Assembly (NCBI GenBank): GCA_003153575.1
Contig: PLZW01000037.1
Location: 1 to 64,000, forward strand
Direction: 5' to 3'
DNA: 64,000 bases
From: Acidimicrobiaceae bacterium
GTDB taxonomy: Bacteria > Actinomycetota > Acidimicrobiia > Acidimicrobiales > RAAP-2
Positions 34,859 through 43,252 of the stretch are shown here, piece by piece (positions within the stretch are counted from its first letter, which is position 1; each line of letters starts with the position of its first letter). Made by a program: the position numbers and the translations under genes. The notes under the pieces are model-generated. The model saw only the letters and a list, made by a program, of their open reading frames with translations, made no database searches and was not told where the DNA came from.

Positions 34859-36151
34859 TCAGGTTCCTGCGCCGGGCGCCTGGTTGTCGGTGAACACGTC
34901 CGGTCCGAACGTGGCGCTCACGGTGGCGGCCTGGCCGAGCCGGGCCAGTCCGAACAGGCGCTCGATGGTCCCGAGGGTCGAGAAGTGGTTGTAGGGGACG
35001 TTGCTGACCGTCCCCGGCTTCACGAATGGGGAGATCACCACGGTGCCCGTGCGACCCCCGCCCGGCCCGGTTCCGCCCGGCAAAGCTGCCGCCGGGCCGG
35101 GCTGTTCGTTGCAGCAGGCCGTGGCGTCGGCATCGGGCCCGATGACGTCGGCCTCGTCGAAGGTGATGATCAGGAGGCCGTTCTTCAGAAACGCCGGTGA
35201 GTGGGTGATCTTCGGCACCCAGGTGGACAGGAAGGCGTCGATGTTGGCCCCCGCCGTGGGGGCCCCGGACTGGTTGGTGCAGGGGGCATCGTGGCCGTCG
35301 TTGCACAGGTTGGGCGTGATGAAACTGAGGTTCGGCGTCGTCGATACCTTGGCCAGGTCAGTGGCCAGTCCCGTGGTGCCGGCGGGCACGCCCGACGGCA
35401 GTGCGCCGGTGGTCGAGCCGAGCGGGACGACCTTGGCGTCGCACAGGGCGGTGTTGTCGATGATGGAGTGGAAGTAGACGAAGGGGTCGTGGCGGGTGGC
35501 GTACCCGTCACCGGGGACGGCCCGCTGGGTCTGGTCGACGGAGCCGACCGCCGGATGGCCGCAGACGGCGGCCTCGCGGGAGGGGACGTTGCCCATGTCC
35601 TCCATGTAGGCCTTCCACGTCAGGTGGGCGGCGTCGAGCTGATCGGCCACGGTCGGCACCGACGTGGGGAACACGCAGCCCGACCCCGCGATCTGTCCGT
35701 CCGCCGCGACGGTCGTCCCGGCCGGGAAGTCGGCGAACACCTGGCAGTCGGACTGGTTGCTCGGATTCGGGGCCTGGCCGGAGATCAGGGCGATGTAGTT
35801 GGGATTCGAGAAGTGGCCGATGCCGTAGTACTGGGCCAGCTGGGCACCCGACGCCGGGAGCGTGGTGGCGAGGTAGGGGTCGGCCGACGGGGTGCCGAAT
35901 GTGGAGGCGTAGCCCTCGTTCTCGAGGACGATGACGAACACGTGGCGGATCGGCGGCAGGCTCGAGGTCGTCCCCGCTGGACGGGTCGTCGCCGTCGTGG
36001 CAGTCGTCGCCGTCGTGGCAGTCGACGACGACCCCGACGAGCAGGCGGCGGCCAGGACGGCCACCGCCACCACGAGTACGGCGGCCACCGCACCGGACCG
36101 GTGTCGGGTCCTGCTCGGGGCCGGGTCGAGGGGAGCGGGCGTCTGGATCAT
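34859..36151 (-). CDS. exported phosphoesterase-family lipoprotein
   Basis: A 430-residue protein of the phosphoesterase family (acid phosphatase / phospholipase C-like alkaline-phosphatase superfamily). After a hydrophobic N-terminus comes a lipobox ending AAACSS, so it is probably a membrane-anchored lipoprotein, followed by a Thr/Ala linker. The core begins HVFVIVLENEGYASTFG (metal-site Glu-Asn) and continues with YYGIGHFSNPNYIALISG and FDEAD; late ligands are in VISPFVKPG and YNHFSTLGTIE. It may release phosphate from esters outside the cell. An 18-bp tandem duplication makes the linker ATTATT. The start ATG is at 36151. Confidence 0.82.
   Translation of the reverse strand: MIQTPAPLDPAPSRTRHRSGAVAAVLVVAVAVLAAACSSGSSSTATTATTATTATTRPAGTTSSLPPIRHVFVIVLENEGYASTFGTPSADPYLATTLPASGAQLAQYYGIGHFSNPNYIALISGQAPNPSNQSDCQVFADFPAGTTVAADGQIAGSGCVFPTSVPTVADQLDAAHLTWKAYMEDMGNVPSREAAVCGHPAVGSVDQTQRAVPGDGYATRHDPFVYFHSIIDNTALCDAKVVPLGSTTGALPSGVPAGTTGLATDLAKVSTTPNLSFITPNLCNDGHDAPCTNQSGAPTAGANIDAFLSTWVPKITHSPAFLKNGLLIITFDEADVIGPDADATACCNEQPGPAAALPGGTGPGGGRTGTVVISPFVKPGTVSNVPYNHFSTLGTIERLFGLARLGQAATVSATFGPDVFTDNQAPGAGT
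35985..36020. repeat. 18-bp tandem duplication in the lipoprotein linker
   Basis: Two exact copies of an 18-bp unit (35985-36002 and 36003-36020, beginning GTCGTCGCC) lie head to tail. They encode the Thr/Ala spacer after the lipobox of the phosphoesterase. In-frame slippage would change only linker length. Confidence 0.85.
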
Positions 36152-36239
36152 CCCGGTGTTCTAGCAGCCCGACGGTGTCCCGGCACCGCTCCAGCGGCCC
36201 GGTACAGTGGGCTTCTTCGCCAACTCCCGGAGGGACGCC

Positions 36240-36437
36240 ATGAAAATTGTTGTGGACTACGACGAGTGCGCCAGCAATGCCGTGTGCATGGGCATCGCCC
36301 CCGAGGTCTTCGAAGTCCGTGACGACGGATTCCTGTACGTCCTGAACGAGCATCCGGGCGAGGAACTCCGTGAGCAGGTCCGCCAAGCGGCAAACGGTTG
36401 CCCGACCGGCGCCATCACCATCGTCGAGGACGAGTAA
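36240..36437 (+). CDS. single-cluster ferredoxin, probably [3Fe-4S]
   Basis: A 65-residue ferredoxin. The cluster ligands are C10, C16 (C10-ASNAV-C16) and C54 in NGCPTGA. The position of the fourth cysteine of [4Fe-4S] types is occupied by Asn13, so a [3Fe-4S] cluster is expected, as in P450-type electron donors. No P450 gene is in the window. GGAGGG lies six bases upstream of ATG 36240. It is followed seven bases later by gltX. Confidence 0.88.
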   Translation: MKIVVDYDECASNAVCMGIAPEVFEVRDDGFLYVLNEHPGEELREQVRQAANGCPTGAITIVEDE

Positions 36438-36444
36438 GCCCGGG

Positions 36445-37938
36445 GTGGCACCAGACGCCCCGAGGGTCCGGTTCGCGCCGTCGCCCACCGGCTACTTCCA
36501 CGTGGGGAGCGCACGCACGGCCCTGTTCAACTGGCTCGTCGCCCGCCAGTCGGGCGGCACCTACGTGCTCCGGATCGAGGACACCGACGCCGAGCGCAAC
36601 CGTGAGGAGTGGGTCGACGGGATCCTGTCCGCCCTCCATTGGCTCGGCATGGACCCCGATGAGGGACCCTATCGACAGTCACTGCGCACCAACCGCTACC
36701 ACCAGGCCATCGACGCGCTGTGGGACGCCGGTCGGCTGTTCGCCTGCGGGTGCACCCACGACGAGGTGATCGCCCGCAACAAGTCCGCCGGCATCCTCAC
36801 CCCCGGGTACGACGGGCACTGCCGCGACCTGGGACTGGCCCGCGGCGACGGGCGGGCCCTGCGCTTCCGCACCCCCGACGACGGCACCGTGGTCGTCCCC
36901 GACGCCATCCGCGGCGACGTCGAGTTCCCGTGCTCGGCCATGGACGACTTCGTGGCCGTGAAGGGTAGCGGCGCACCGCTGTTCGTCCTGGCCAACGTGG
37001 TCGACGACATCGACATGGCCGTCACCCACGTGATCCGGGGCGAGGACCTCCTGCCGACCACCCCCCGGGGCATCCTGATGTGGTCGTCCCTGAGCGACCT
37101 CGGCTGGACCACCGACGGCACGTTCGGCGAGGCCGGTGCCCCGACCCCGGCGCTCCCGGCCTTCGCCCATCTCCCGATGCTCGTCAACGAGGCCCGCAAG
37201 AAGCTGTCCAAGCGCAAGGACCCGGTGGCCGTCGAGTCCTACCGCGACCAGGGCTACCTGCCGGAGGCGTTCGTGAACTACCTCGGCCTCCTCGGATGGA
37301 GCCCGCCGCGCGACGAGCCGGAGATCTTCACCCGCGACCAGATGGTGTCGTGGTTCGCACTGGAGGACGTCAACCACTCCCCGGCTTTCTTCGACGTGGC
37401 CAAGCTCACCCACATGAACGGCGAGTACATCCGGGCCATGGCGCCCTCCGACTTCGTGGAGGCGTGCCGACCGTGGCTCGAAGGCGATGCCGCCCCGTGG
37501 CCGGCCGACGCCTTCGACGCCGCCGTGTTCGCGGCTATGGCGCCCGTCGTCCAGGAGCGGGTCACCGTGCTCGGCGAGGTGCCGGCCATGGTCGACTTCC
37601 TCTTCTGCGACACCCCGGTCTTCGACCCCGACTCGTGGGCCAAGTCTGTGGTCGGCGACGACGGCGCCCCGGCCATTCTGGCCGCGGCCATCGCCTCCTA
37701 TGAGTCGCTGCGAGCCGACTGGACAGCGGCCGCCCTGCACGCCGCCACCCTGGCCGTGGCCGAGTCCGTCGGCCGCAAGCTCGGAAAGGCCCAGGCCCCG
37801 ATCCGGATCGCCGTGACCGGTCGGCGGGTCGGCCCGCCACTGTTCGAGGCACTCGAGGTCCTCGGGCCCGACCGGACCCTGGCCCGGCTGCGCGACGCCG
37901 CCGGTCGGCTGGCCGCGGGCGACGTTCCCTCGGCATGA
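36445..37938 (+). CDS. gltX: glutamyl-tRNA synthetase
   Basis: A 497-residue class I aminoacyl-tRNA synthetase that charges tRNA-Glu. The HIGH-type motif is FAPSPTGYFHVGSARTALFN (HVGS near residue 19), and the KMSKS-type motif is KKLSKRK near 253. A zinc knuckle-like CGC is near residue 101. The length is normal. The start is GTG 36445, seven bases after the ferredoxin stop. Open sequence further upstream in the frame overlaps the ferredoxin and is not coding. The tRNA-Glu(CTC) gene is 3 kb away. Confidence 0.95.
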   Translation: MAPDAPRVRFAPSPTGYFHVGSARTALFNWLVARQSGGTYVLRIEDTDAERNREEWVDGILSALHWLGMDPDEGPYRQSLRTNRYHQAIDALWDAGRLFACGCTHDEVIARNKSAGILTPGYDGHCRDLGLARGDGRALRFRTPDDGTVVVPDAIRGDVEFPCSAMDDFVAVKGSGAPLFVLANVVDDIDMAVTHVIRGEDLLPTTPRGILMWSSLSDLGWTTDGTFGEAGAPTPALPAFAHLPMLVNEARKKLSKRKDPVAVESYRDQGYLPEAFVNYLGLLGWSPPRDEPEIFTRDQMVSWFALEDVNHSPAFFDVAKLTHMNGEYIRAMAPSDFVEACRPWLEGDAAPWPADAFDAAVFAAMAPVVQERVTVLGEVPAMVDFLFCDTPVFDPDSWAKSVVGDDGAPAILAAAIASYESLRADWTAAALHAATLAVAESVGRKLGKAQAPIRIAVTGRRVGPPLFEALEVLGPDRTLARLRDAAGRLAAGDVPSA

Positions 37939-38044
37939 CCGCCATTGGGGCCGCGGCCGGCCCGGTCCGCTGATTCCGGTCGAGGTAGGCACCACCCTGC
38001 TGATCTTCCGCATCCTCCGGTTCCTCCTCCGGCTGGCCAAGTAC

Positions 38045-38623
38045 GTGGCCATCGCGGTGGTGATCTACCTGGGCGTGACCGCCTGGCAGGTGTGGCGGAC
38101 CGGCCAGCAGTACTCACCCCAGGCGGCAGGGGCCATCGTGGTGATGGGTGCGGCCCAGTACAACGGGGTGCCGTCGCCTGACCTGCGGGCCCGCCTCGAC
38201 CAGGCCGAGCTGCTGTGGCACCAGCGCCACTCGTCCTCGATCATGGTGACCGGGTCGAAGGAGCCGGGTGACGTATACACCGAGGCGCAGGCCGGGGCCC
38301 GCTACCTGGAGTCGGCCGGGGTACCGGCCGGGGACATCCTGGAAGCCGGCGGGCGCGACTCGTGGCAGAACCTGTCCGAGGCCGCCCCGATCCTCATCGC
38401 CCGGGGCGACGTCAGCGTGCTCGTGGTGACCGACAAGTTCCACGTGGCCCGCAGCATGGCCATCGCCTCGTCCGTGGGACTGACCCCCCACCCGACACCG
38501 ACCCAGACGTCGCCGATCAACGGTCTGTCGGCCCTGCCCTATTACGCCAAAGAGACCGTCGGCGTGGCCCTGGGGCGCATCATCGGCTTCGACCACCTGA
38601 ACTCGATCCACGCCTTCGGCTGA
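38045..38623 (+). CDS. YdcF/DUF218-family membrane-associated protein
   Basis: A protein of the DUF218 (YdcF/SanA-like) family. The core shows GAIVVMGAAQYNGVPSPDL, SSSIMVTGSK, and VTDKFHVARSMAIA, with a GGRDSWQNLSEAA block between. The N-terminus is a membrane anchor. From GTG 38045 the helix is short; sequence upstream in frame (LLIFRILRFLLRLAKY) looks like its natural start, which would need a CTG (37970 or so), so the true start is uncertain. SanA-like proteins affect envelope permeability. It ends in a strong hairpin. Confidence 0.75.
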   Translation: MAIAVVIYLGVTAWQVWRTGQQYSPQAAGAIVVMGAAQYNGVPSPDLRARLDQAELLWHQRHSSSIMVTGSKEPGDVYTEAQAGARYLESAGVPAGDILEAGGRDSWQNLSEAAPILIARGDVSVLVVTDKFHVARSMAIASSVGLTPHPTPTQTSPINGLSALPYYAKETVGVALGRIIGFDHLNSIHAFG

Positions 38624-38636
38624 CCGGCCGAAGGCG
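38611..38636. terminator. 10-bp hairpin overlapping the YdcF-like stop codon
   Basis: Perfect 10-bp arms CGCCTTCGGC and GCCGAAGGCG around a 6-nt loop that contains the TGA of the YdcF-like gene. It lies between this gene and the convergent PhnX-like gene, so it can end transcription from both sides. No T-tract. Confidence 0.6.
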
Positions 38637-38650
38637 AGTTCGGGGCGACC

Positions 38651-39328
38651 TCAGGGCAGCAGGAGGGCAGGCAGGCCGGCGACCGAGTCGAGCAGGTGGG
38701 TGTGGGGCGCCTCGGCCAGCTCGGCCCGGGAGTGGGCCCCGGTCAGCACCCCGGCCACGATCGAGGCTCCCGCACGGGTGCCGGCCACAAGGTCGGACGT
38801 GGTGTCACCCGCCACCGCCACCTCGGCCACGTCGTCGATCCGCAGGCGCAGGACGGCGGTCAGGATCATGTCCGGCCACGGCCGGCCCCGACCGGCGTCG
38901 GCGGGGGAGAGGGCCAGATCGACCAGCCCCGTCCAGCCGAGGGTGTCGATGATCCGGTCCCGGGTGGCCGGCGAGAACCCGGTGGTCAAGCACAGGCGCA
39001 CCCCGCCGTCCCGAAGGGCGGCGAAGACGTTCTCGGATCCGGGCAGCGCCGCCACCTCGCCGCGGTCGACGGCCAGATCGAAGGCGGCCTCGAAGGCCGT
39101 GTTGGCCTGCTCGGCCCGGTGGCGGTCGCCGCCCAGCAGCTCGGTGAACACCGTGATCTTGGACTGGCCCATGGTCCGCCGGATGTAGGCGCCGGGATCG
39201 TCCATCAGGTCGCCGGCCACCAGGCCGATGGCGTCCAGGGCGGACTGGAAGGCCTCCTCCACCGCGCCCTCGTCGGCCACGGTGGTGCCGGCCATGTCGA
39301 GTGCGGCCAGTCGGATCGGTGTGCTCAT
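38651..39328 (-). CDS. PhnX-like HAD hydrolase (phosphonatase-like)
   Basis: A 225-residue haloacid-dehalogenase superfamily enzyme. Motif I is LDMAGTTVADEG (nucleophile D10), motif II TTGF, and motif IV VAGDTTSDL. The DMAGTT signature marks the phosphonatase-like group (TIGR03351 type), which is related to phosphonoacetaldehyde hydrolase. The Lys that forms the Schiff base in true PhnX is not evident. It overlaps the FAD-oxidoreductase gene by four bases (ATGA); this gene pair is conserved in many bacteria and is linked to organophosphonate breakdown. Confidence 0.85.
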   Translation of the reverse strand: MSTPIRLAALDMAGTTVADEGAVEEAFQSALDAIGLVAGDLMDDPGAYIRRTMGQSKITVFTELLGGDRHRAEQANTAFEAAFDLAVDRGEVAALPGSENVFAALRDGGVRLCLTTGFSPATRDRIIDTLGWTGLVDLALSPADAGRGRPWPDMILTAVLRLRIDDVAEVAVAGDTTSDLVAGTRAGASIVAGVLTGAHSRAELAEAPHTHLLDSVAGLPALLLP

Positions 39329-40464
39329 CGGGACAGATCCTCCCAGGTCTCTTCGGCGATGGCCGGTGACAGGGTCATGCCCCGCCCAGCCGGCCCGGTC
39401 ACCACCACCACCCCAGGGTCAGGGCTGTGCCGGTAGTAGATGCGGTCGTCGGTCACCGCGGAGTAGACGCCGGCCCAGCGGCGGGCGATCGGCGGGAGCG
39501 GTCGACCGAGGACCGCCTCGGCCCGGGCGGCAAGGTCGTCGTAGACACGCTCGTCGACGGCAAAATCGAAGGGCTCGTCGTAGTCGTGGGTGTCGCCGAC
39601 GGTCAGCCCGCCGGCCGCCCGTTGGACCATCAGGAGCTGCATACCCCACTCGGTCGTCGACGCCGTAGGTGTCGGGAGCTCGGCCCTGCCGGCCAGGTCG
39701 AAAGCCGGGTAGTAGCGCATCGAGTCGGCGTCGGCCACCGCGGTGGTGAGCCGTGCGTCGAGGGGAGCGGTCTGCATCATGTGGAGCCGACAGCGCCGGA
39801 GCGGGGCGGCGGCCAAGGTGGCGCCCACCCGGCCCCCGAGGCCCGTGAGGCGGTCGCCGATACACAGAATGGCGACCGATCCCTCGTGGCGGTCACCCGT
39901 GTGGTCGATTGCCACCGCCCCGCCCCTGGCGGACGTCTCGACATCGACCACCTGGCGCCGCGGGAGCCATGTGTAGCGATCGGTGGCCCCGAGAGTGGTG
40001 CGCAGCGCACCGAGCACATGGCCCGGTTCGACGATGGCGTCCTGCCGACACAGCAGGCCACCGACGAGTTCGCCCCGGATCGACGGATTGGCCGCCCGGA
40101 CGCCGTCGGCGTCGAGGAGCTCGAAGCCGCGACGCTCGGCATCGGGCTGGGCGGCCACCTCGGCCATCAGGTCCAGCTCGGACGCGTGGCGGGCCACGGT
40201 CACCGAGCCGTCGGGTCGGAAGCCCACGGCGGGGGAGTGCCCGGCGATCTGTTCCCAAAGTTCGCGGGCCCGGACGGCCAAGTCGAGCTCGGCGCCCGCG
40301 GCCCGTCCACTGACCCAGACGAGGCCGAAGTTGCGCACCGAAGCCCGCCGGGGTCCGGCGTCAGCTTCGAGGTGGACAACCTCCCACCCGCGGCGGCAGG
40401 CCTCGAGGGCGTGCATGGTGCCGAGGACGCCGCCGCCCACGATCACCGCCCGCTCCGCGTCCAT
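39325..40464 (-). CDS. TIGR03364-type FAD-dependent oxidoreductase
   Basis: A 379-residue DAO-family flavoenzyme. The N-terminal VIVGGGVLGTMHALEACRRGW binds FAD, and EADAGPRRASVRNFGL and the C-terminal GVVVVTGPAGRGMTLSPA match the group described as phosphonate-linked (TIGR03364). It probably oxidises an aminoalkylphosphonate or related amine to the aldehyde that the overlapping HAD enzyme then handles (inference from the pair). ATG 40464 is the family-like start; an upstream frame extension has no support. The two genes form one operon. Confidence 0.85.
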   Translation of the reverse strand: MDAERAVIVGGGVLGTMHALEACRRGWEVVHLEADAGPRRASVRNFGLVWVSGRAAGAELDLAVRARELWEQIAGHSPAVGFRPDGSVTVARHASELDLMAEVAAQPDAERRGFELLDADGVRAANPSIRGELVGGLLCRQDAIVEPGHVLGALRTTLGATDRYTWLPRRQVVDVETSARGGAVAIDHTGDRHEGSVAILCIGDRLTGLGGRVGATLAAAPLRRCRLHMMQTAPLDARLTTAVADADSMRYYPAFDLAGRAELPTPTASTTEWGMQLLMVQRAAGGLTVGDTHDYDEPFDFAVDERVYDDLAARAEAVLGRPLPPIARRWAGVYSAVTDDRIYYRHSPDPGVVVVTGPAGRGMTLSPAIAEETWEDLSR

Positions 40465-40608
40465 GGCTGGATCGTACTTAGGGCCCGACGAGGCGCTCTC
40501 CTGGCTGGATCTGGGCCAGAGGTGGAGACGGCCAATGATCCCGGCACGACCCCGGTCAGACGCCGCCCCGAGGTGGTCCACGGTCGGCTAAATTGGCGCT
40601 TCGCCCAT

Positions 40609-40681
40609 TCGGGGGTAGCTCAACCGGCAGAGCGCCAGACTCTGAATCTGGAGGTTGGAGGTTCGATCCCTCCCCCCCGAG
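40609..40681 (+). tRNA. tRNA-Gln (CTG)
   Basis: A full cloverleaf: acceptor TCGGGGG/CCCCCGA, anticodon stem CCAGA/TCTGG with loop CTCTGAA (anticodon CTG), T-arm GGAGG-TTCGATC-CCTCC. The discriminator is G. CCA is not encoded. It lies about 110 bases upstream of tRNA-Glu in the same direction. Confidence 0.95.
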
Positions 40682-40789
40682 CAGCCACGGCGCCCTCTCG
40701 GGGGAGTTGTGGAACACCGTCCCACCGGGGACGGGCAGCACCGCCCTTCCGGGGCGTCAACGAGCCGCCGTAGTGTGGTGGCTCGACAG

Positions 40790-40862
40790 GGTCCCATCGT
40801 CTAGAGGCCTAGGACACCACCCTCTCAAGGTGGGAACACGGGTTCGAACCCCGTTGGGACTG
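40790..40862 (+). tRNA. tRNA-Glu (CTC)
   Basis: A full cloverleaf: acceptor GGTCCCA/TGGGACT (first pair G-T), anticodon stem CCACC/GGTGG with loop CTCTCAA (anticodon CTC), T-arm ACGGG-TTCGAAC-CCCGT, discriminator G, no encoded CCA. Its 3' part is repeated at 49645, 54652 and 54702, so it is the attachment site of the islands that follow. Confidence 0.96.
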
Positions 40863-40863
40863 C
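40826..40863 (+). repeat. left attachment core within tRNA-Glu
   Basis: This 38-bp stretch, from the anticodon loop to just past the tRNA end, is repeated without mismatch at 49645-49682. That is the pattern left by site-specific integration, in which the incoming element restores the tRNA 3' half. Confidence 0.88.
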
Positions 40864-40932
40864 AAGGCGTCACGGCAGGTCAGCGTCCGTCCGCCGGGGT
40901 GGGTGAGACAGGCCGATGCTAGCATCGAACAT

Positions 40933-41535
40933 ATGTTCGGTCTTAGCAAACGAAAGCCAAGCGTGGAAGGATGGCGCGCAGTGGCTGACCTGTGGGAAGT
41001 GGCGGACGAAGAGAAGCTTGGCGAGCTGCTGATCTATACGTCGGGGCAATTGCTGGACGATGCCCCGGGCGGCGCCACGAAGGTCAACAAGATTCTCTAC
41101 TACTCCGAGTTTTCACACATTCGGACCTACGGGGTGCCCATCACCGGGGTTGCCTATCAAAAGCTCCCCAACGGCCCTGCGCCGCGCCAACTCCTTCCCG
41201 TGCGGGACCGACTGATAGCGAATGGCGATGCCGTGCTTCGAGATGACCAGTATTTCGGCAAGCCTTTACATCGACTTGTTCCTTTGCGCCCCCAGAGGAT
41301 CGACGCCCTCAGCCCAGAGGAGCTTGCAACCGTCGACCAGGTGATATCCGCCATGTGGGGAATGACCGCGGGGCAGGTGTCGGCGATGTCGCACCGTGAA
41401 CTCGGATGGAACATGGTGGATGAGGGTGAGGACATCCCGCTGTCGACCGCCTACCTACCGCGCCGGGCGGTCATGAGCGAGTTGGCAAAGCAGAGGGCCA
41501 GAGAACTGGCCGCCAGCCTGTCCGGCAGAACCTGA
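40933..41535 (+). CDS. Panacea-domain (DUF4065-like) protein
   Basis: A 200-residue protein whose residues about 35-115 match the Panacea/SocA-like domain: LIYTSGQLLDD, TKVNKILYYSEFSHIRTYGVPITGVAYQKLPNGP. This domain is a promiscuous antitoxin module found with many unrelated toxins and on mobile DNA. The start ATG at 40933 lies 71 bases after tRNA-Glu; an internal GTG is possible. It is followed 17 bases later by a small acidic protein gene that may be its toxin. Regulation is unknown. Confidence 0.75.
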   Translation: MFGLSKRKPSVEGWRAVADLWEVADEEKLGELLIYTSGQLLDDAPGGATKVNKILYYSEFSHIRTYGVPITGVAYQKLPNGPAPRQLLPVRDRLIANGDAVLRDDQYFGKPLHRLVPLRPQRIDALSPEELATVDQVISAMWGMTAGQVSAMSHRELGWNMVDEGEDIPLSTAYLPRRAVMSELAKQRARELAASLSGRT

Positions 41536-41552
41536 AACTCGGGCACCAGACT

Positions 41553-41882
41553 GTGTCCCGGGCGGAGCGGGTCAAGGTAAGCGACGAAGCCCTAGCGAAG
41601 GCTCGGGATTGCTACCCAGTCGACGGTTCCGCTTCAGGCACCCCCACCATGGCCCACTTTGAGCGTGGACCTCTCGCTGCGGCCAGAGAATACTTCGGTC
41701 GGTTTTTCGAGGAGGCCCTGACTGAGTCCCCGGGGTCACCCATCCGCTATTACATGACCGTCAGTACGTTTTTTCCGGTGCTGGGTTTCTATGCGGCCCG
41801 AGTGGGGGGTTGCATCGAGATCCTCGACTTCATCGTGGATGAGGACTACGAAGACTTGGTGGAGGACGACCCGGACGATTGA
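41553..41882 (+). CDS. small acidic partner of the Panacea protein
   Basis: A 109-residue protein with GTG start at 41553. It has no named domain I can assign. Visible parts are a helical N-terminus (EALAKARDCY), a central GPLAAAREYFGRFFEEAL and a hydrophobic strand block (IRYYMTVSTFFPVLGFYAA) followed by an Asp/Glu-rich end (DFIVDEDYEDLVEDDPDD). Its place directly downstream of the Panacea gene makes it a candidate toxin. A 42-residue frame overlaps its stop. The function is not proven. Confidence 0.55.
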   Translation: MSRAERVKVSDEALAKARDCYPVDGSASGTPTMAHFERGPLAAAREYFGRFFEEALTESPGSPIRYYMTVSTFFPVLGFYAARVGGCIEILDFIVDEDYEDLVEDDPDD

Positions 41883-42007
41883 AGATCGGCTGGGACTTCG
41901 CCGATCTCCATGTTGAGCTTGATCTCCAGCGGACGGTCTTCGGTTCTCCTGGCTGGTCGTGGGCCCCCGTCAAGCATGGAACTGCGCGCTACGCCCGGAC
42001 GTACTGA
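41879..42007 (+). CDS. possible 42-residue protein
   Basis: A short frame that starts with TTG overlapping the stop of the preceding gene (TTGA) and ends at TGA 42005-42007. It reads MKIGWDFADLHVELDLQR, then SPGWSWAPVKHG. The overlap arrangement and amino-acid content favour coding, but no homologue comes to mind. It may be a third member of the Panacea module or a remnant. Confidence 0.3.
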   Translation: MKIGWDFADLHVELDLQRTVFGSPGWSWAPVKHGTARYARTY

Positions 42008-42117
42008 CGGAGGGCCAAGCCGCGAGAATAATCCGATAATCACTGCACACTGATGGGTTGCAGTGAGTGATTGACCACTCTTAGTCGAGTGCTCTGTGCG
42101 TCCCACTTCGGCGGGAG

Positions 42118-43044
42118 TCAAGCCCTCTTCTCACTGGATGGAAGCCAGCACGGTTCGGAGGGACGTGTTCGCCAGCCCACGGCCGAAGCGTGGTCAATCA
42201 GAGTCCGAGCAGCGCGAGCAACCACCGGCCGGGTGTCATCTGCGCGGCGAAGCAGCGACCACTCCCATACGGGTACCGGCGACCTGACAGGCCGGCGGGT
42301 CAACGTCGGCGGCATCGGCGCCACATGTCGCTTGGGCGAATCGAGCACCGGTCGCCGCAAGCGCGCCACGTGGTCGAAGAATGCAGGCCCAGCAATGCCA
42401 CCATCCTCGACTTTGGTCACTGATGCTTCGGTGGCCTCCGCGAAGGCATATGCGTAACGGTTCCACGAACTCCACGACGCTTCGTCAACATCGACGAGCA
42501 CCGTGATCTCCGCTGCGGGCACGCTCTCGAGTCGAGTCGCCGGATATGCGCGCGGCATGACGGCTTCTAGTTTCTCATACGACAAGAGGTGGGCGGCCAA
42601 GTTAAGTCGTCCGAGGTCGGCCTCCTCAATCCAGGCGATTGCCAGATCGAGACTGCCTTCGGCAACGCGCGCCGCTTGGGTGTGTGAAGGCAGGACCCAT
42701 TCGTCGACCCGGACTCGAGGGTCGGGCATTGCCGTTACCTCCGGAGGAAGCCAACTGACATAGCCCAGCCGCAGAGGTAGCTCTTCGGATCCGTTCCGGG
42801 CCCGATCGAACGCCCGTGTGGCGGCGCCCAACACCTCTCGAGCATCGCTCAGGAACTGGCGGCCTGCTGGTGTCAATTCGACGTGTCGGCGGTCGCGGAT
42901 GAGGAGCTGCGTTCCAAGCTCTCGTTCGAGATTTTGGATCTGCTGAGAAAGCGAAGGTGAAGCAATGTGAAGCCGCGCGGCGGCCCGACCGAAATGCAGT
43001 TCCTCAGCAACGGCAACAAAGTAGGTCAGCTGCCTGAGTTCCAC
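42118..43044 (-). CDS. LysR-family transcriptional regulator
   Basis: A 308-residue LysR regulator. The N-terminal winged HTH (residues 1-60) reads VELRQLTYFVAVAEELHFGRAAARLHIAS, and the effector domain follows. GTG 43044 begins exactly at the conserved N-terminus; the open frame upstream to 43116 is not typical. It is divergent from the VOC/hydrolase/FAD/SDR cluster, with a 208-base gap, so it probably controls that operon in response to a pathway intermediate. Confidence 0.88.
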   Translation of the reverse strand: MELRQLTYFVAVAEELHFGRAAARLHIASPSLSQQIQNLERELGTQLLIRDRRHVELTPAGRQFLSDAREVLGAATRAFDRARNGSEELPLRLGYVSWLPPEVTAMPDPRVRVDEWVLPSHTQAARVAEGSLDLAIAWIEEADLGRLNLAAHLLSYEKLEAVMPRAYPATRLESVPAAEITVLVDVDEASWSSWNRYAYAFAEATEASVTKVEDGGIAGPAFFDHVARLRRPVLDSPKRHVAPMPPTLTRRPVRSPVPVWEWSLLRRADDTRPVVARAARTLIDHASAVGWRTRPSEPCWLPSSEKRA

Positions 43045-43252
43045 GTTGTCGATGGTACAGCTGGCCTGCGGTGTTAGGCGGGGCCTATGACAGTTCGGCA
43101 ATAAGTCGTGGACCACAGACCAACACAGGCGTTAACTCACTCTCGGACCTTCGCTTTGCGGGCAGATGACGAAGCTGAGTTCCCGACAGACACGATGTCA
43201 TCCGTTGTGCGATGCGTCGGTATCCACCTACCAATGAAAGGCAGAGATTGCC

